17,919 nucleotides of DNA, taken from contig CAJUJQ010000047.1 in the NCBI GenBank assembly GCA_910586575.1, positions 1 to 17,919 of the forward strand, given 5' to 3'. This document shows positions 1 to 6,719 of the stretch, one piece after another. The notes below the pieces were generated by a model. The model did no database searches and was not told the origin of the DNA. It saw nothing but the letters and a program-made list of their open reading frames with translations. Source of the stretch: an uncultured Clostridia bacterium (lineage in GTDB: Bacteria > Bacillota > Clostridia > Oscillospirales > Butyricicoccaceae). Position 1 is the first letter of the stretch. Each line of letters starts with the position of its first letter. The position numbers and the translations under genes were made by a program.

Positions 1-52
1 CCGCCCGCCGCGCAGGCGAACCGAACGGCAAACTTTAACGCACACGAGTATA
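1..52. repeat. Right end of a dispersed MITE-like repeat (truncated by window edge)
   Basis: These 52 bases match 3766-3817 with a single difference (A at 31, G at 3796). Both copies finish with CGAGTATA. The second copy is the right-hand end of a longer element at 3603-3818, so this is very probably the end of another copy whose body lies left of the window. The match is seen directly; calling it a mobile or dispersed element is inference. Confidence 0.75.
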
Positions 53-121
53 GAATCGAAAAGACGGCGTGCCCTGCCGCCCGGCGGTGGGGCGCGGTCA
101 TAGGCAAGGAGGTGTCCCAGG

Positions 122-295
122 ATGTATTTGTCAATCCCGGAAGCTGCGCGTAAATGGCAGATGGCTCCCGATGAGCTGCGCCGGAAATGCGAGCTGCATT
201 TAATCCCCAAGGCGGTCCGTTTCGGCTACCGCTGGCTGATCCCGGCAGACGCGCTGCGCCCCTCCGCGCCTATTGACGGGCAAACCAGCGCATAA
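122..295 (+). CDS. Small helix-turn-helix (excisionase/MerR-like) protein, 57 aa
   Basis: An ATG at 122 opens a 57-codon frame ending TAA at 293-295, with an excellent ribosome binding site AAGGAGGTG at 106-114, seven bases before the start. The product begins MYLSIPEAARKW and continues with a PDELRRKCE helix and a short FGYRWLIPADAL wing. That pattern (YLSxxEAA...W...xxxxR...I...R..G..WLIP.DA) is typical of short winged-HTH proteins of the MerR/excisionase type, where the wing ends in a 'lIPadal' strand. It fills the whole domain with nothing left over, so it probably acts as a small DNA-binding protein or cofactor. It lies 68 bases upstream of the alpha-galactosidase gene on the same strand and may be co-transcribed with it. 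No promoter was recognised. The fold call is by pattern only; target and role are unknown. Confidence 0.7.
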   Translation: MYLSIPEAARKWQMAPDELRRKCELHLIPKAVRFGYRWLIPADALRPSAPIDGQTSA

Positions 296-363
296 TATAA
301 TAAGGCAAACGCGTTCAAGGCCTGCGGCATTGAATGAAAATTTGAAAGAAGGAGGGCACGCAA

Positions 364-2577
364 GTGATCCAATACCACGAAAGCTCAAAAACGTTCCATT
401 TAAGCAATGGGAAAATCAGCTACCTGATCAAGGTGCTGCCAAACGGCCAGCTGGGGCAGCTTTACTTCGGCAAGGCCATCCATGACAGCGGGGATTTCGA
501 CCACCTGCTCGAAATGCACCATCGCCCCATGACCTCCTGGGTGTTTGAGGGCAACAACCTGTTCTCCCTGGAACATACCCGGCAGGAGTATCCGTCCTAC
601 GGCACGACCGATTACCGCCGTCCGGCGGTCGAGGTACTCCAGACAAACGGGAGCCGGATTATCGACCTGGTTTACGTATCCCATACCGTCACCCCGGGCA
701 AGCCCAAGCTGGAACGGCTTCCCGCGACCTACTGCGAGGACCCCGGCGAAGCGGAAACGCTGACCATCCTGCTCCGTGACGAGCTGATCGGGCTGGAGGC
801 CGAGCTGTCCTATACCCTTTTTGCGCAGTATGCGGCGGTTGCGCGCTCGGTGCGGCTGGTCAACCACGGCATCCAGAATTTGCACCTGGCCCAGGCGATG
901 AGCCTGTCGCTTGACCTGCCGGACAGTGACTATGAGTTCATCCATTTTTCGGGCGCGTGGGCGCGTGAGCGCCATATGAAGGTTCGCAGGCTCGAACAGG
1001 GCGTGCAGGCGGTAGACTCCGCGCGCGGCAACTCCTCCCATAACCATAACCCCTTCATCATGCTGCGCCGCCCCGGCACGACCGAGACACAGGGCGAAGT
1101 CATTGGCTTCTCGCTGGTGTACTCCGGCAATTTCCTGGCACAGGCCGAGGTCGATACCTGGGATACCACCCGCGTAACGATGGGCATCAACCCGTTCGGC
1201 TTCGACTGGAAGCTGGCGCCCGAGGAAGCCTTTCAGACGCCGGAAGCCGTTCTGGTATATTCCTGCGAAGGCATGGGCGATATGAGCCGCACCTTCCACC
1301 GCCTGTACCGCAGCCGTCTGGCGCGCGGGCAGTGGCGTGACAAGCCCCGTCCCATCCTCATCAACAACTGGGAAGCGACCTATTTCGACTTCACCGAGGA
1401 GAAGCTGGTTGCCATCGCCAAGACCGCCAAGGCGGACGGCGTCGAGCTGTTCGTGCTGGACGACGGCTGGTTCGGGGCGCGCTCGAACGACTTCGCGGGG
1501 CTGGGCGACTGGCAGGCGAATACCAGCCGTCTGGCACGCGGCATCACCGGCCTTGCCGAGCGCATTGACGCGCTGGGCATGAAATTCGGCCTCTGGTTCG
1601 AGCCGGAAATGGTCAACAAGGATTCCGACCTGTACCGCGCGCACCCGGATTGGATTATTTCTGTCCCTGGCCGCCGCGCTTCCCACGGGCGCAACCAGTA
1701 TGTGCTCGATTTCTCCCGCCCCGAGGTGGTAGACAATATCTATGGCCAGATGGCGAAAATCCTTTCGGAGGCCAAGGTTTCCTATATCAAGTGGGATATG
1801 AACCGCTCGATTTCCGAGCCGTTTTCTAACGCGCTGCCCGCCGATCGGCAAGGGGAGCTGTTCCACCGCTATATCCTGGGCGTATACGACCTCTACGACC
1901 GGCTGACCACAAATTTCCCGCACGTGCTGTTTGAATCCTGCGCATCGGGCGGCGGGCGCTTTGATCCTGGTTTGCTGTACTATGCGCCGCAGGGCTGGGC
2001 TTCGGATAACTCGGACGCGGTCTGCCGCATGAAAATCCAGTACGGGACCTCCTTCTGTTATCCGATCAGCTCGATTGGCGCGCATGTATCGGCGGTGCCG
2101 AACCATCAGGTTTACCGCGACACCCCGATTGCCACCCGCGCAAATGTCGCGCATTTCGGCACCTTCGGCTATGAGCTGGACCTGAACAAGCTGTCCGACG
2201 ATGAGCGCGGGCAGGTGCGTGAGCAAATCAAGTTCATGAAGGAATACCGCGAGGTACTCCAGTTCGGCGACTTCTACCGGCTGCAATCCCCGTTTGACGG
2301 CAATTTCCTGGCGTGGATGGTGGTTTCCCCGGACAAAAAGACCGCGCTGGTCGGCTGGTACAAGGTGCTCAACGAGGTTGACGGCCCGTTCCGCCGTGTG
2401 CGGCTCCAGGGGCTTGACCCTGCGTTCCGCTACCGCGTGGACGGCGGCCCGGGGCACTATGGCGACGAGCTGATGAACGCCGGCCTGGTCGTCACCGACA
2501 GCGCCGCAGGCCAGTGTCAGTCCTTCGAGCGGGAAAGCTGCGATTTCGATTCGCATATCTTTGTCCTGAAGGCATAA
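364..2577 (+). CDS. Alpha-galactosidase, glycoside hydrolase family 36
   Basis: This 737-aa protein hydrolyses terminal alpha-1,6-linked galactose from melibiose, raffinose and related oligosaccharides, if it follows its family. The length is the usual one for bacterial GH36 tetrameric enzymes (about 730 aa). It starts at a GTG, set by AAGGAGG at 349-355 eight bases upstream. The N-terminal half (to about residue 320) is the beta-supersandwich domain. The TIM barrel follows, opening with RPILINNWEATYFDFTE and LFVLDDGWFG. The nucleophile Asp is D478 in YIKWDMNR and the acid/base Asp is D548 in ASDNSDA; both are intact, as are FESCASGGGRFD and GLWFEPEMV. There is no signal peptide, so it should be cytoplasmic and need an importer, which is not in the window. 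An AraC regulator follows 114 bases later and may control it. Identification to family is firm; the exact substrate is inferred. Confidence 0.97.
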   Translation: MIQYHESSKTFHLSNGKISYLIKVLPNGQLGQLYFGKAIHDSGDFDHLLEMHHRPMTSWVFEGNNLFSLEHTRQEYPSYGTTDYRRPAVEVLQTNGSRIIDLVYVSHTVTPGKPKLERLPATYCEDPGEAETLTILLRDELIGLEAELSYTLFAQYAAVARSVRLVNHGIQNLHLAQAMSLSLDLPDSDYEFIHFSGAWARERHMKVRRLEQGVQAVDSARGNSSHNHNPFIMLRRPGTTETQGEVIGFSLVYSGNFLAQAEVDTWDTTRVTMGINPFGFDWKLAPEEAFQTPEAVLVYSCEGMGDMSRTFHRLYRSRLARGQWRDKPRPILINNWEATYFDFTEEKLVAIAKTAKADGVELFVLDDGWFGARSNDFAGLGDWQANTSRLARGITGLAERIDALGMKFGLWFEPEMVNKDSDLYRAHPDWIISVPGRRASHGRNQYVLDFSRPEVVDNIYGQMAKILSEAKVSYIKWDMNRSISEPFSNALPADRQGELFHRYILGVYDLYDRLTTNFPHVLFESCASGGGRFDPGLLYYAPQGWASDNSDAVCRMKIQYGTSFCYPISSIGAHVSAVPNHQVYRDTPIATRANVAHFGTFGYELDLNKLSDDERGQVREQIKFMKEYREVLQFGDFYRLQSPFDGNFLAWMVVSPDKKTALVGWYKVLNEVDGPFRRVRLQGLDPAFRYRVDGGPGHYGDELMNAGLVVTDSAAGQCQSFERESCDFDSHIFVLKA

Positions 2578-2626
2578 AGAACGACCATAACCAACATTTT
2601 TTCACTTATTCTTTTTCTTTGTATCA

Positions 2627-2657
2627 GTCAGCCCGCACGGTAAACGTGCGGGCTGAC
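2627..2657. terminator. Strong hairpin between the alpha-galactosidase and AraC genes
   Basis: A perfect 13-bp inverted repeat (left arm 2627-2639, right arm 2645-2657, half-site GTCAGCCCGCACG) encloses a 5-nt loop. It lies 49 bases after the alpha-galactosidase stop. There is no U-tract after it on the plus strand (a T-rich run precedes it), so it is not a classical intrinsic terminator. It could end or stabilise the upstream mRNA, attenuate read-through into the regulator gene, or be a palindromic protein-binding site. Confidence 0.4.
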
Positions 2658-2691
2658 CGGTCAGCATGGGCTTCGGATGATTGGAGGGATC

Positions 2692-3618
2692 ATGGAAGAC
2701 AGCTATGTGCTGCATCTTCGGCAGCAATACCAAATATTTACAGATTTGTATTTATGCTACTGCGGCTACGCATATTGTAAGCCGCTGCACAGCTACGGTC
2801 CGGCGGTACGCCCGAATTACTTGCTGCACTATATCATGAGTGGAAAAGGGATTTATCAGATTGACGGTGCAACACACACGCTCGGAAAGGGGGAGGGTTT
2901 TCTCATCGAGCCGAATAAGCAGACCTTTTACCAGGCCGACGTACAGGAGCCGTGGAGCTATTTATGGGTTGGCTTCGACGGCTCGAATGTCGAGCGCTGC
3001 CTGCGCACAATCGGCCTGGATGGGGAGCACCTGACCTTCCGCTATACCGCCGAGGAGGAGAAACTGCGGTACTTGATAGAGGAAATGCTGCGGCATAACG
3101 TTGTCAACGCCCAGAATGAACTGATTTTGCAGGCGCTGCTGTACGCTTTCCTTGCGCAGCTCTCCAAGGGGATGGACGCCCGCATCAGTGCCCTGAACCA
3201 GTCCGACCGTGAAAACCTTTACGTGCACAAGGCGCTCGAGTTTATCCGGAATAATTATATTGACGGCATTACGGTCAACGATGTTGCGCGCTATGTCGCC
3301 CTGCACCGCAGCTACCTGTTTGCACTGTTCCAGAAGGTGCTGCATATTTCCCCACAGGAGTATTTGACGCTGTTCCGGCTGACACGCGCCAAGGAGGAAC
3401 TGACGCTGACCGATGCTTCGGTGGCGGATATTGCCCGCAACTGCGGTTATCATGACCCGCAGGTATTCACAAAAGCATTCAAAAGCAAATTTGGCATTAC
3501 CCCCCTGCAATACCGCAAGACCGACCGTGAGAAGGCACGGCGCAGCCTCGAAGAGGAAAAACGTTCGGCCCCGTCCTTCCCGGGCAGCGGCGGGGAGGTG
3601 CGTTATACTCGCGAATGA
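2692..3618 (+). CDS. AraC-family transcriptional regulator
   Basis: A 308-aa AraC-type regulator. Residues from about 25 to 100 form a cupin-like sugar-binding domain (LLHYIMSGKGIYQIDG..., GEGFLIEPN, WSYLWVGFDG), and about 180-277 hold the two-HTH DNA-binding domain (ITVNDVARYVALHRSYLFALF, then VADIARNCGYHDPQVFTKAFK and FGITPLQYRK). This is the pattern of sugar-utilisation regulators such as MsmR/RafR types. I start it at the ATG at 2692 because GGAGG at 2683-2687 precedes it. An in-frame ATG at 2677 would add five residues but has no ribosome binding site. It follows the alpha-galactosidase gene, so a role in alpha-galactoside response is likely but inferred. The last codons (VRYTRE, stop at 3616-3618) lie inside the MITE-like repeat that starts at 3603, so the natural C-terminus has probably been replaced by element sequence; the tail after about residue 280 is low-complexity and charged. 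Confidence 0.93.
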   Translation: MEDSYVLHLRQQYQIFTDLYLCYCGYAYCKPLHSYGPAVRPNYLLHYIMSGKGIYQIDGATHTLGKGEGFLIEPNKQTFYQADVQEPWSYLWVGFDGSNVERCLRTIGLDGEHLTFRYTAEEEKLRYLIEEMLRHNVVNAQNELILQALLYAFLAQLSKGMDARISALNQSDRENLYVHKALEFIRNNYIDGITVNDVARYVALHRSYLFALFQKVLHISPQEYLTLFRLTRAKEELTLTDASVADIARNCGYHDPQVFTKAFKSKFGITPLQYRKTDREKARRSLEEEKRSAPSFPGSGGEVRYTRE

Positions 3619-3818
3619 AAAGATTTGCCGTATTCACCCACCCTGCCCGCCATCCGTTTGGCGGGCAGGGCAAGGTGCAGCAACGATGATTGCCATTCCA
3701 ATTCCCGCCGCAGCGGAGAAAGGGAGTCCAGAGGGATGAGTCCCTCTGGCGCTGTCCGCGCAGGACCGCCCGCCGCGCAGGCGAACCGAACGGCAGACTT
3801 TAACGCACACGAGTATAA
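3603..3818. mobile_element. MITE-like element with terminal inverted repeats (about 216 bp)
   Basis: The ends form an inverted repeat: TTATACTCG at 3603-3611 against CGAGTATAA at 3810-3818 is perfect, and similarity continues inward (18 of 27 positions from 3604, including an inner TGCCG match). Two perfect internal hairpins lie within: 3641-3651 with 3660-3670 (11 bp) and 3728-3736 with 3741-3749 (9 bp). There is no coding capacity. The right-most 52 bp recur at 1-52. The ends read as TA next to TACTCG...CGAGTA next to TA, which would fit the TA target duplication of IS630/mariner-type elements, but that is inference. It covers the 3' end of the AraC-type gene and the space before the folT promoter. 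Confidence 0.65.
3641..3670. terminator. GC-rich hairpin inside the repeat element, downstream of the AraC gene
   Basis: A perfect 11-bp stem (CCCTGCCCGCC at 3641-3651, complement at 3660-3670) closes an 8-nt loop 23 bases after the AraC stop. It lacks a U-tract, so if it ends transcription it does so inefficiently or with factor help. The position suggests it now serves as the 3' end of that gene. Confidence 0.35.
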
Positions 3819-3861
3819 ATCAATTCAGGCGCGGGTATCCTTGGTTTTTTGTCCAAAACGG

Positions 3862-3890
3862 TTGACAACCATGCCGGAATCCGGTATACT
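3862..3890 (+). promoter_or_regulatory. Vegetative (sigma-70/SigA) promoter for folT
   Basis: TTGACA at 3862-3867 and TATACT at 3885-3890 are separated by exactly 17 bases. The predicted transcription start, about 3897, lies just before the riboswitch aptamer at 3903, as expected for a riboswitch leader. Confidence 0.88.
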
Positions 3891-3902
3891 GTCCATGCTC
3901 AA

Positions 3903-4006
3903 TGCAGAGTAGGCCACCGCGCGTGAAGTGCGGCCGGAACGGGGAGTTGTCCGGCTGACGAAAGGGGTATCCAGCCCTTGCGGTGCGGCGGCCGCATCCC
4001 GCTGCA
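3903..4006 (+). promoter_or_regulatory. Tetrahydrofolate (THF) riboswitch aptamer
   Basis: The conserved blocks of the THF (folT-type) riboswitch occur in order: GAGTAG at 3907-3912, GCGTGAAGTG at 3921-3930 (consensus GCGUUAAGUG-like), GGGGAGTTGTC at 3941-3951, CGAAA at 3959-3963 and GCATCC...GCT at 3994-4003. The helices also fit: P1 3903-3907 with 4002-4006, an inner helix CACCGC 3915-3920 with 3980-3985, and a hairpin GCCGG 3933-3937 with 3951-3955 whose loop carries the conserved GGGAGUUG-like segment. It lies between a strong promoter and a folate transporter gene, the usual setting. One extra C at 4000 interrupts the GCAUCCGCU block. Recognised from memory of the consensus; a covariance search was not run. 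Confidence 0.88.
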
Positions 4007-4025
4007 CCCGTTTTAATAAAGTTAC

Positions 4026-4067
4026 CCACTTCCTTAAAATGAGTGCAACAACATTTTATGGAGGTGG
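4026..4067 (+). promoter_or_regulatory. Shine-Dalgarno-sequestering helix (riboswitch expression platform)
   Basis: CCACTTCC at 4026-4033 can pair over eight base pairs (one G-U) with the folT ribosome binding site GGAGGTGG at 4060-4067. The conserved aptamer strand GAAGTG (3925-3930) is also complementary to CACTTC at 4027-4032. Folding of the aptamer by ligand would therefore release the anti-Shine-Dalgarno strand to hide the ribosome binding site. The pairings are seen; the switching direction is inference. Confidence 0.6.
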
Positions 4068-4074
4068 CTTTTTG

Positions 4075-4650
4075 ATGCCCGAAAACAAAAACATATTTGT
4101 CCGCTCCCTTCAGGAGCTGAAAAAACCGCGCTGCCTGGTGCTCACCGCGATGTTCATTGCCATGAATATTACGCTGGATCTGCTCAAGCTGCGCATTGAT
4201 TTGCCAGGAATGCGGATTGGGGTCGGCTTCCTGACGAATGCCTCGGTTGGCATGCTGTTCGGCCCCGTGGTGTGTATGCTGATGGGGTTCTGTACCGATA
4301 CGCTTGGTTTCCTGCTCAATCCCGGCAGCGGCGGGAACGCCTATTTCCCGGGGTATACCCTGACCGCGATGGTGGCGGGGGTGATCTGGGGCGTGTGCCT
4401 GTACCGTCCGGGCGCTCTGCGCGGCAAGACCAAGAGCGCGCTGGGGTTCCCGCTGCGGGTGCTGCTCGCGCGGGTGCTGATTACGCTGGTGTGCAACGTA
4501 TTCATGAATACAGCCTGGACTTCCATCCTGCTGGGCAAGGGCGTCTGGGTGACGCTGATTGCGCGCCTGCCCGCGCAGATGGCGTACCTGCCGGTTCAGT
4601 ACCTGCTGTTAATGGCCGTGCTGCCGATTGTGCGCCGGATTGACCGGTAA
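4075..4650 (+). CDS. folT: Folate ECF transporter S component FolT
   Basis: A 191-aa integral membrane protein with about six hydrophobic segments. It matches FolT, the substrate-binding S component of energy-coupling-factor folate transporters: it carries the segment GVGFLTNASVGMLFGPVVCM, then GFCTDTLGFLLNPG, then AYFPGYTLTAM followed by a Gly-rich helix, and Arg-rich sequence near RVLLARVLITLVCN. It should bind folates at the membrane and work with a shared EcfA/A'/T module, not encoded here. The start is the ATG at 4075, eight bases after GGAGGTG (4060-4066). The reading frame is open back to 3928, but that stretch is the riboswitch and is not translated. Control is by the THF riboswitch and helix just upstream, which independently supports the folate assignment. 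No neighbour on either side belongs to folate metabolism. Confidence 0.93.
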   Translation: MPENKNIFVRSLQELKKPRCLVLTAMFIAMNITLDLLKLRIDLPGMRIGVGFLTNASVGMLFGPVVCMLMGFCTDTLGFLLNPGSGGNAYFPGYTLTAMVAGVIWGVCLYRPGALRGKTKSALGFPLRVLLARVLITLVCNVFMNTAWTSILLGKGVWVTLIARLPAQMAYLPVQYLLLMAVLPIVRRIDR

Positions 4651-4737
4651 AAGGCCTGTGGGAAACCGTGGCCGCCGCATTTTCGACAAGTTTGGGCATT
4701 TTGCCGCAAAAAATATCATTTCCCGGCGAAAAAAAAC

Positions 4738-4766
4738 TTTACAAAGAGTTATAAAAGGGGTATACT
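4738..4766 (+). promoter_or_regulatory. SigA-type promoter for the XRE regulator
   Basis: TTTACA at 4738-4743 and TATACT at 4761-4766 are 17 bases apart, inside an unusually AT-rich stretch (about 4705-4780). Predicted start is near 4773, giving a very short leader before AGGAGG at 4781-4786. Confidence 0.8.
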
Positions 4767-4798
4767 ATATGTAGATTATAAGGAGGATCGTTGATGGT

Positions 4799-5485
4799 AT
4801 GGCAAGTGATTTTTCCCGCACGCTGGCCCTTCTCCGGCGTGAAAAGAAAATAAGCCAGCGCGCCGCCGCGACCGATTTGCAGGTTTCACAGGCGCTGCTG
4901 AGCCATTACGAGAACGGGCTGCGTGAGCCTGGACTCAGCTTTGTTGTGCGGGCTGCCGACTATTATGGCGTTTCTTGCGACTACCTCCTTGGCCGCAGCA
5001 TGGCAAGGGATGGCTCCGCCGTCCCGGCGGGACGCATGGCCGAGCCCGCCGCCCCCGCCGACAGCAGGCCCGAGCGCCACATGGTCACCCAGGCGGTGGA
5101 GCTGCTGCTCGATATCGCGGCGCGGTCGGGTTCGCGGCAGCTGCCGCATGAGCTTGCCAGCTACCTCTCCGTTTCCGTTTATAAGGCGTTCCGCTTCCTC
5201 TATATGGCCGCGCCGGAAAGCCTGGACGCGGTATTCCGCAATAAAAGCGAGCACTTCAGCGCCCTGTGTGACGCACAGCTCAAGCTTTCCGAGCTGCGCC
5301 TGCAAACCGCTGCTTCCGGCAAGGGGCAATTCGGCATCGAGCCGGAGGAAGTCCGCCTGCCGCCCCTTTCCCCCGCCGAGCTGGCGGAGCGCTACCCGGA
5401 GGAAGCGCCATCCCTGCTGACCCTCTTGCAGTCCGTGACCGACACCATCACTACCCTTGGAGAGCCTGCCGGGCGCAAACGGTAA
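4799..5485 (+). CDS. XRE-family helix-turn-helix transcriptional regulator
   Basis: A 228-aa protein whose first 65 residues are a Cro/C1-type HTH domain: TLALLRREKKISQRAAATDL, then VSQALLSHYENGLREPGLSF and AADYYGVSCDYLLGRS, the last phrase being the standard end of this domain. Residues about 66-95 are an Ala/Pro-rich linker and about 95-215 are a helical, Leu-rich region of unknown fold, possibly for dimerisation or signal sensing. It begins at ATG 4799, 12 bases after AGGAGG; a nearer ATG at 4794 is in another frame and stops after 18 codons. It has its own promoter and is followed by a terminator, so it is monocistronic. No phage or toxin genes adjoin it. The target genes are unknown; the family call is firm, the function is not. 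Confidence 0.9.
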   Translation: MASDFSRTLALLRREKKISQRAAATDLQVSQALLSHYENGLREPGLSFVVRAADYYGVSCDYLLGRSMARDGSAVPAGRMAEPAAPADSRPERHMVTQAVELLLDIAARSGSRQLPHELASYLSVSVYKAFRFLYMAAPESLDAVFRNKSEHFSALCDAQLKLSELRLQTAASGKGQFGIEPEEVRLPPLSPAELAERYPEEAPSLLTLLQSVTDTITTLGEPAGRKR

Positions 5486-5524
5486 GCCCTTATGAAATTT
5501 GCCCTGTCACACAATTTCTATATG

Positions 5525-5577
5525 AAAAAGAACCGGCCTTGCGGGGGGATTCCCTCCCGTGGGGCTGGTTCTTTTTT
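5525..5577. terminator. Bidirectional intrinsic terminator between convergent genes
   Basis: AAAAAGAACCGGCC at 5525-5538 pairs with GGCTGGTTCTTTTTT at 5563-5577 (one G-U). The loop is GC-rich. The stem is flanked by A-run and T-run, so it can stop transcripts from both the XRE gene (+) and the SLH-protein gene (-), whose stop codons lie 40 bases before and 6 bases after it. Confidence 0.9.
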
Positions 5578-5582
5578 GTGGG

Positions 5583-6557
5583 TTACGGTTCTTCCAGCAT
5601 ACACAGCGCCGCATAGAGCATTTCACAGGCGGTCTGCCGCGTGATGGCGCTGCCCGGCGACTGTTTTTTCGCTTCCTCCGGCAGGACCTCCGTCTTTTCG
5701 AGCGTTGCAGAGACCGTCTCTGCCCAATCGTCCCCCGGCTGGTGCTCGGTGGCGAGGGTCATCACGTATTCGTCCAGCCGCTCGGTGAGCAGGTTGCTGA
5801 CAATGACGCTGGCCTCGGCCACGGTGATCGGGTTCGCGCCCCGGATTTCCACCGCGCCGTTGACACTTGGACAGCCGTTAATCAGGCCGCTGGCGGCTGC
5901 GGCGCTGATATAGGGCTTCGCCCAATCGGACAGGCCGGAGTCGTCTACAAAATCGGTCTGCGTGGTCGCTTCGATGGGAAGCCCCGCGACCGCCGCTGCC
6001 ATCGCGATAAACTCGCTGCGCGTCACCTCTTCATTCGGACGGAAGAAGTACGCCGCGCCGATGCGCTCCCCGGTCAGGATGCCCCGGCGGGACAGCTGCA
6101 ATGCCGCGTAATGCGCGGGGTTGCCCGTCATATCGGCATAGGTGTGCTTGGCGGCGTTTTTGCGGATTTTCATCTTGATGGTGGCAGGCTCCGCAGTGTT
6201 CCCGGCGGTATCGATGGCGGTGTATGAAAACTTGTCGGTGCCGGTTTTCCCCGCTGGCGTGTAGCGCAGGGTATCCCCGTCAATCTCGGCGACGCCATAC
6301 GCGGGCGCGTCCACAATTTTGAAAATCACCGTATCACCGTCCGCGTCGGTTGCGCTGAGCGCCAGCTCAACCGTGACATCCGCATAGGTTTCCCCGGTAA
6401 GCGGCTTGACCACCGGCGCGCTGCCCTGCGCCGAAACCGGCGTGCCGCCGCTGAGAACCTGGCTCCAAAAGGCGGCGGAGGCAAAGCTTGGGGACATGAG
6501 TACCAATGCGAGCAGCAGCATACAGCAGCGGCCCGCGGCAGATTTGAGCAGTTTCAA
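5583..6557 (-). CDS. Secreted SLH-domain protein with an Ig/cadherin-like module
   Basis: A 324-aa secreted cell-envelope protein. Residues 1-28 are a signal peptide (KSAAGRCC, then LLLALVL and ASA before the likely cut). About 48-132 form one Ig/cadherin-like (Big_9/VCBS type) module with DADGDTVIFKI, GDTLRYTPA and GTDKFSYTAID. Residues 140-195 (TYADMTGNPAHYAALQLSRR...) and 200-257 (DFVDDSGLSDWAKPYISAAA...) are SLH domains; 275-324 looks like a degenerate third. SLH domains usually bind pyruvylated secondary cell-wall polymer. The start is a TTG at 6557-6555, chosen because AAAGGGTG lies eight bases upstream and the signal peptide begins there. No good promoter was found upstream, and a terminator separates it from the next gene. 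The function beyond wall attachment is unknown. Confidence 0.87.
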   Translation of the reverse strand: MKLLKSAAGRCCMLLLALVLMSPSFASAAFWSQVLSGGTPVSAQGSAPVVKPLTGETYADVTVELALSATDADGDTVIFKIVDAPAYGVAEIDGDTLRYTPAGKTGTDKFSYTAIDTAGNTAEPATIKMKIRKNAAKHTYADMTGNPAHYAALQLSRRGILTGERIGAAYFFRPNEEVTRSEFIAMAAAVAGLPIEATTQTDFVDDSGLSDWAKPYISAAAASGLINGCPSVNGAVEIRGANPITVAEASVIVSNLLTERLDEYVMTLATEHQPGDDWAETVSATLEKTEVLPEEAKKQSPGSAITRQTACEMLYAALCMLEEP

Positions 6558-6681
6558 TGGTTTGACACCCTTTCAAAAATATCATTGCCCTTATTGTTCA
6601 CCGGCCGCGCGTAATTATGCCAAAATTTCCGGCGGAAATATTTTTTCAGGGTGCCACCGGGCGTGTTCCGCTTTTTTCGAC

Positions 6682-6710
6682 AAAAAAGAGGCGCGGCAAA
6701 CGCCGCGCCT
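6682..6710 (-). terminator. Intrinsic terminator of the 6720-7694 gene
   Basis: AGGCGCGGC at 6689-6697 pairs perfectly with 6702-6710 around a 4-nt loop, and on the minus strand the stem is followed by a run of six T (6687-6682). It begins 9 bases after the stop codon of the minus-strand gene. Confidence 0.9.
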
Positions 6711-6719
6711 GAAAGGAAA

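Noticed and set aside
400..2556. A 718-codon open frame on the minus strand opposite the alpha-galactosidase gene
   Set aside because: It is an antisense shadow of a GC-rich gene; it lacks a ribosome binding site and its product resembles no protein, while the plus-strand frame has intact GH36 catalytic motifs.
3928..4074. N-terminal extension of folT back to 3928
   Set aside because: The stretch is the THF riboswitch and its expression platform; a strong ribosome binding site at 4060-4066 sets the start at 4075.
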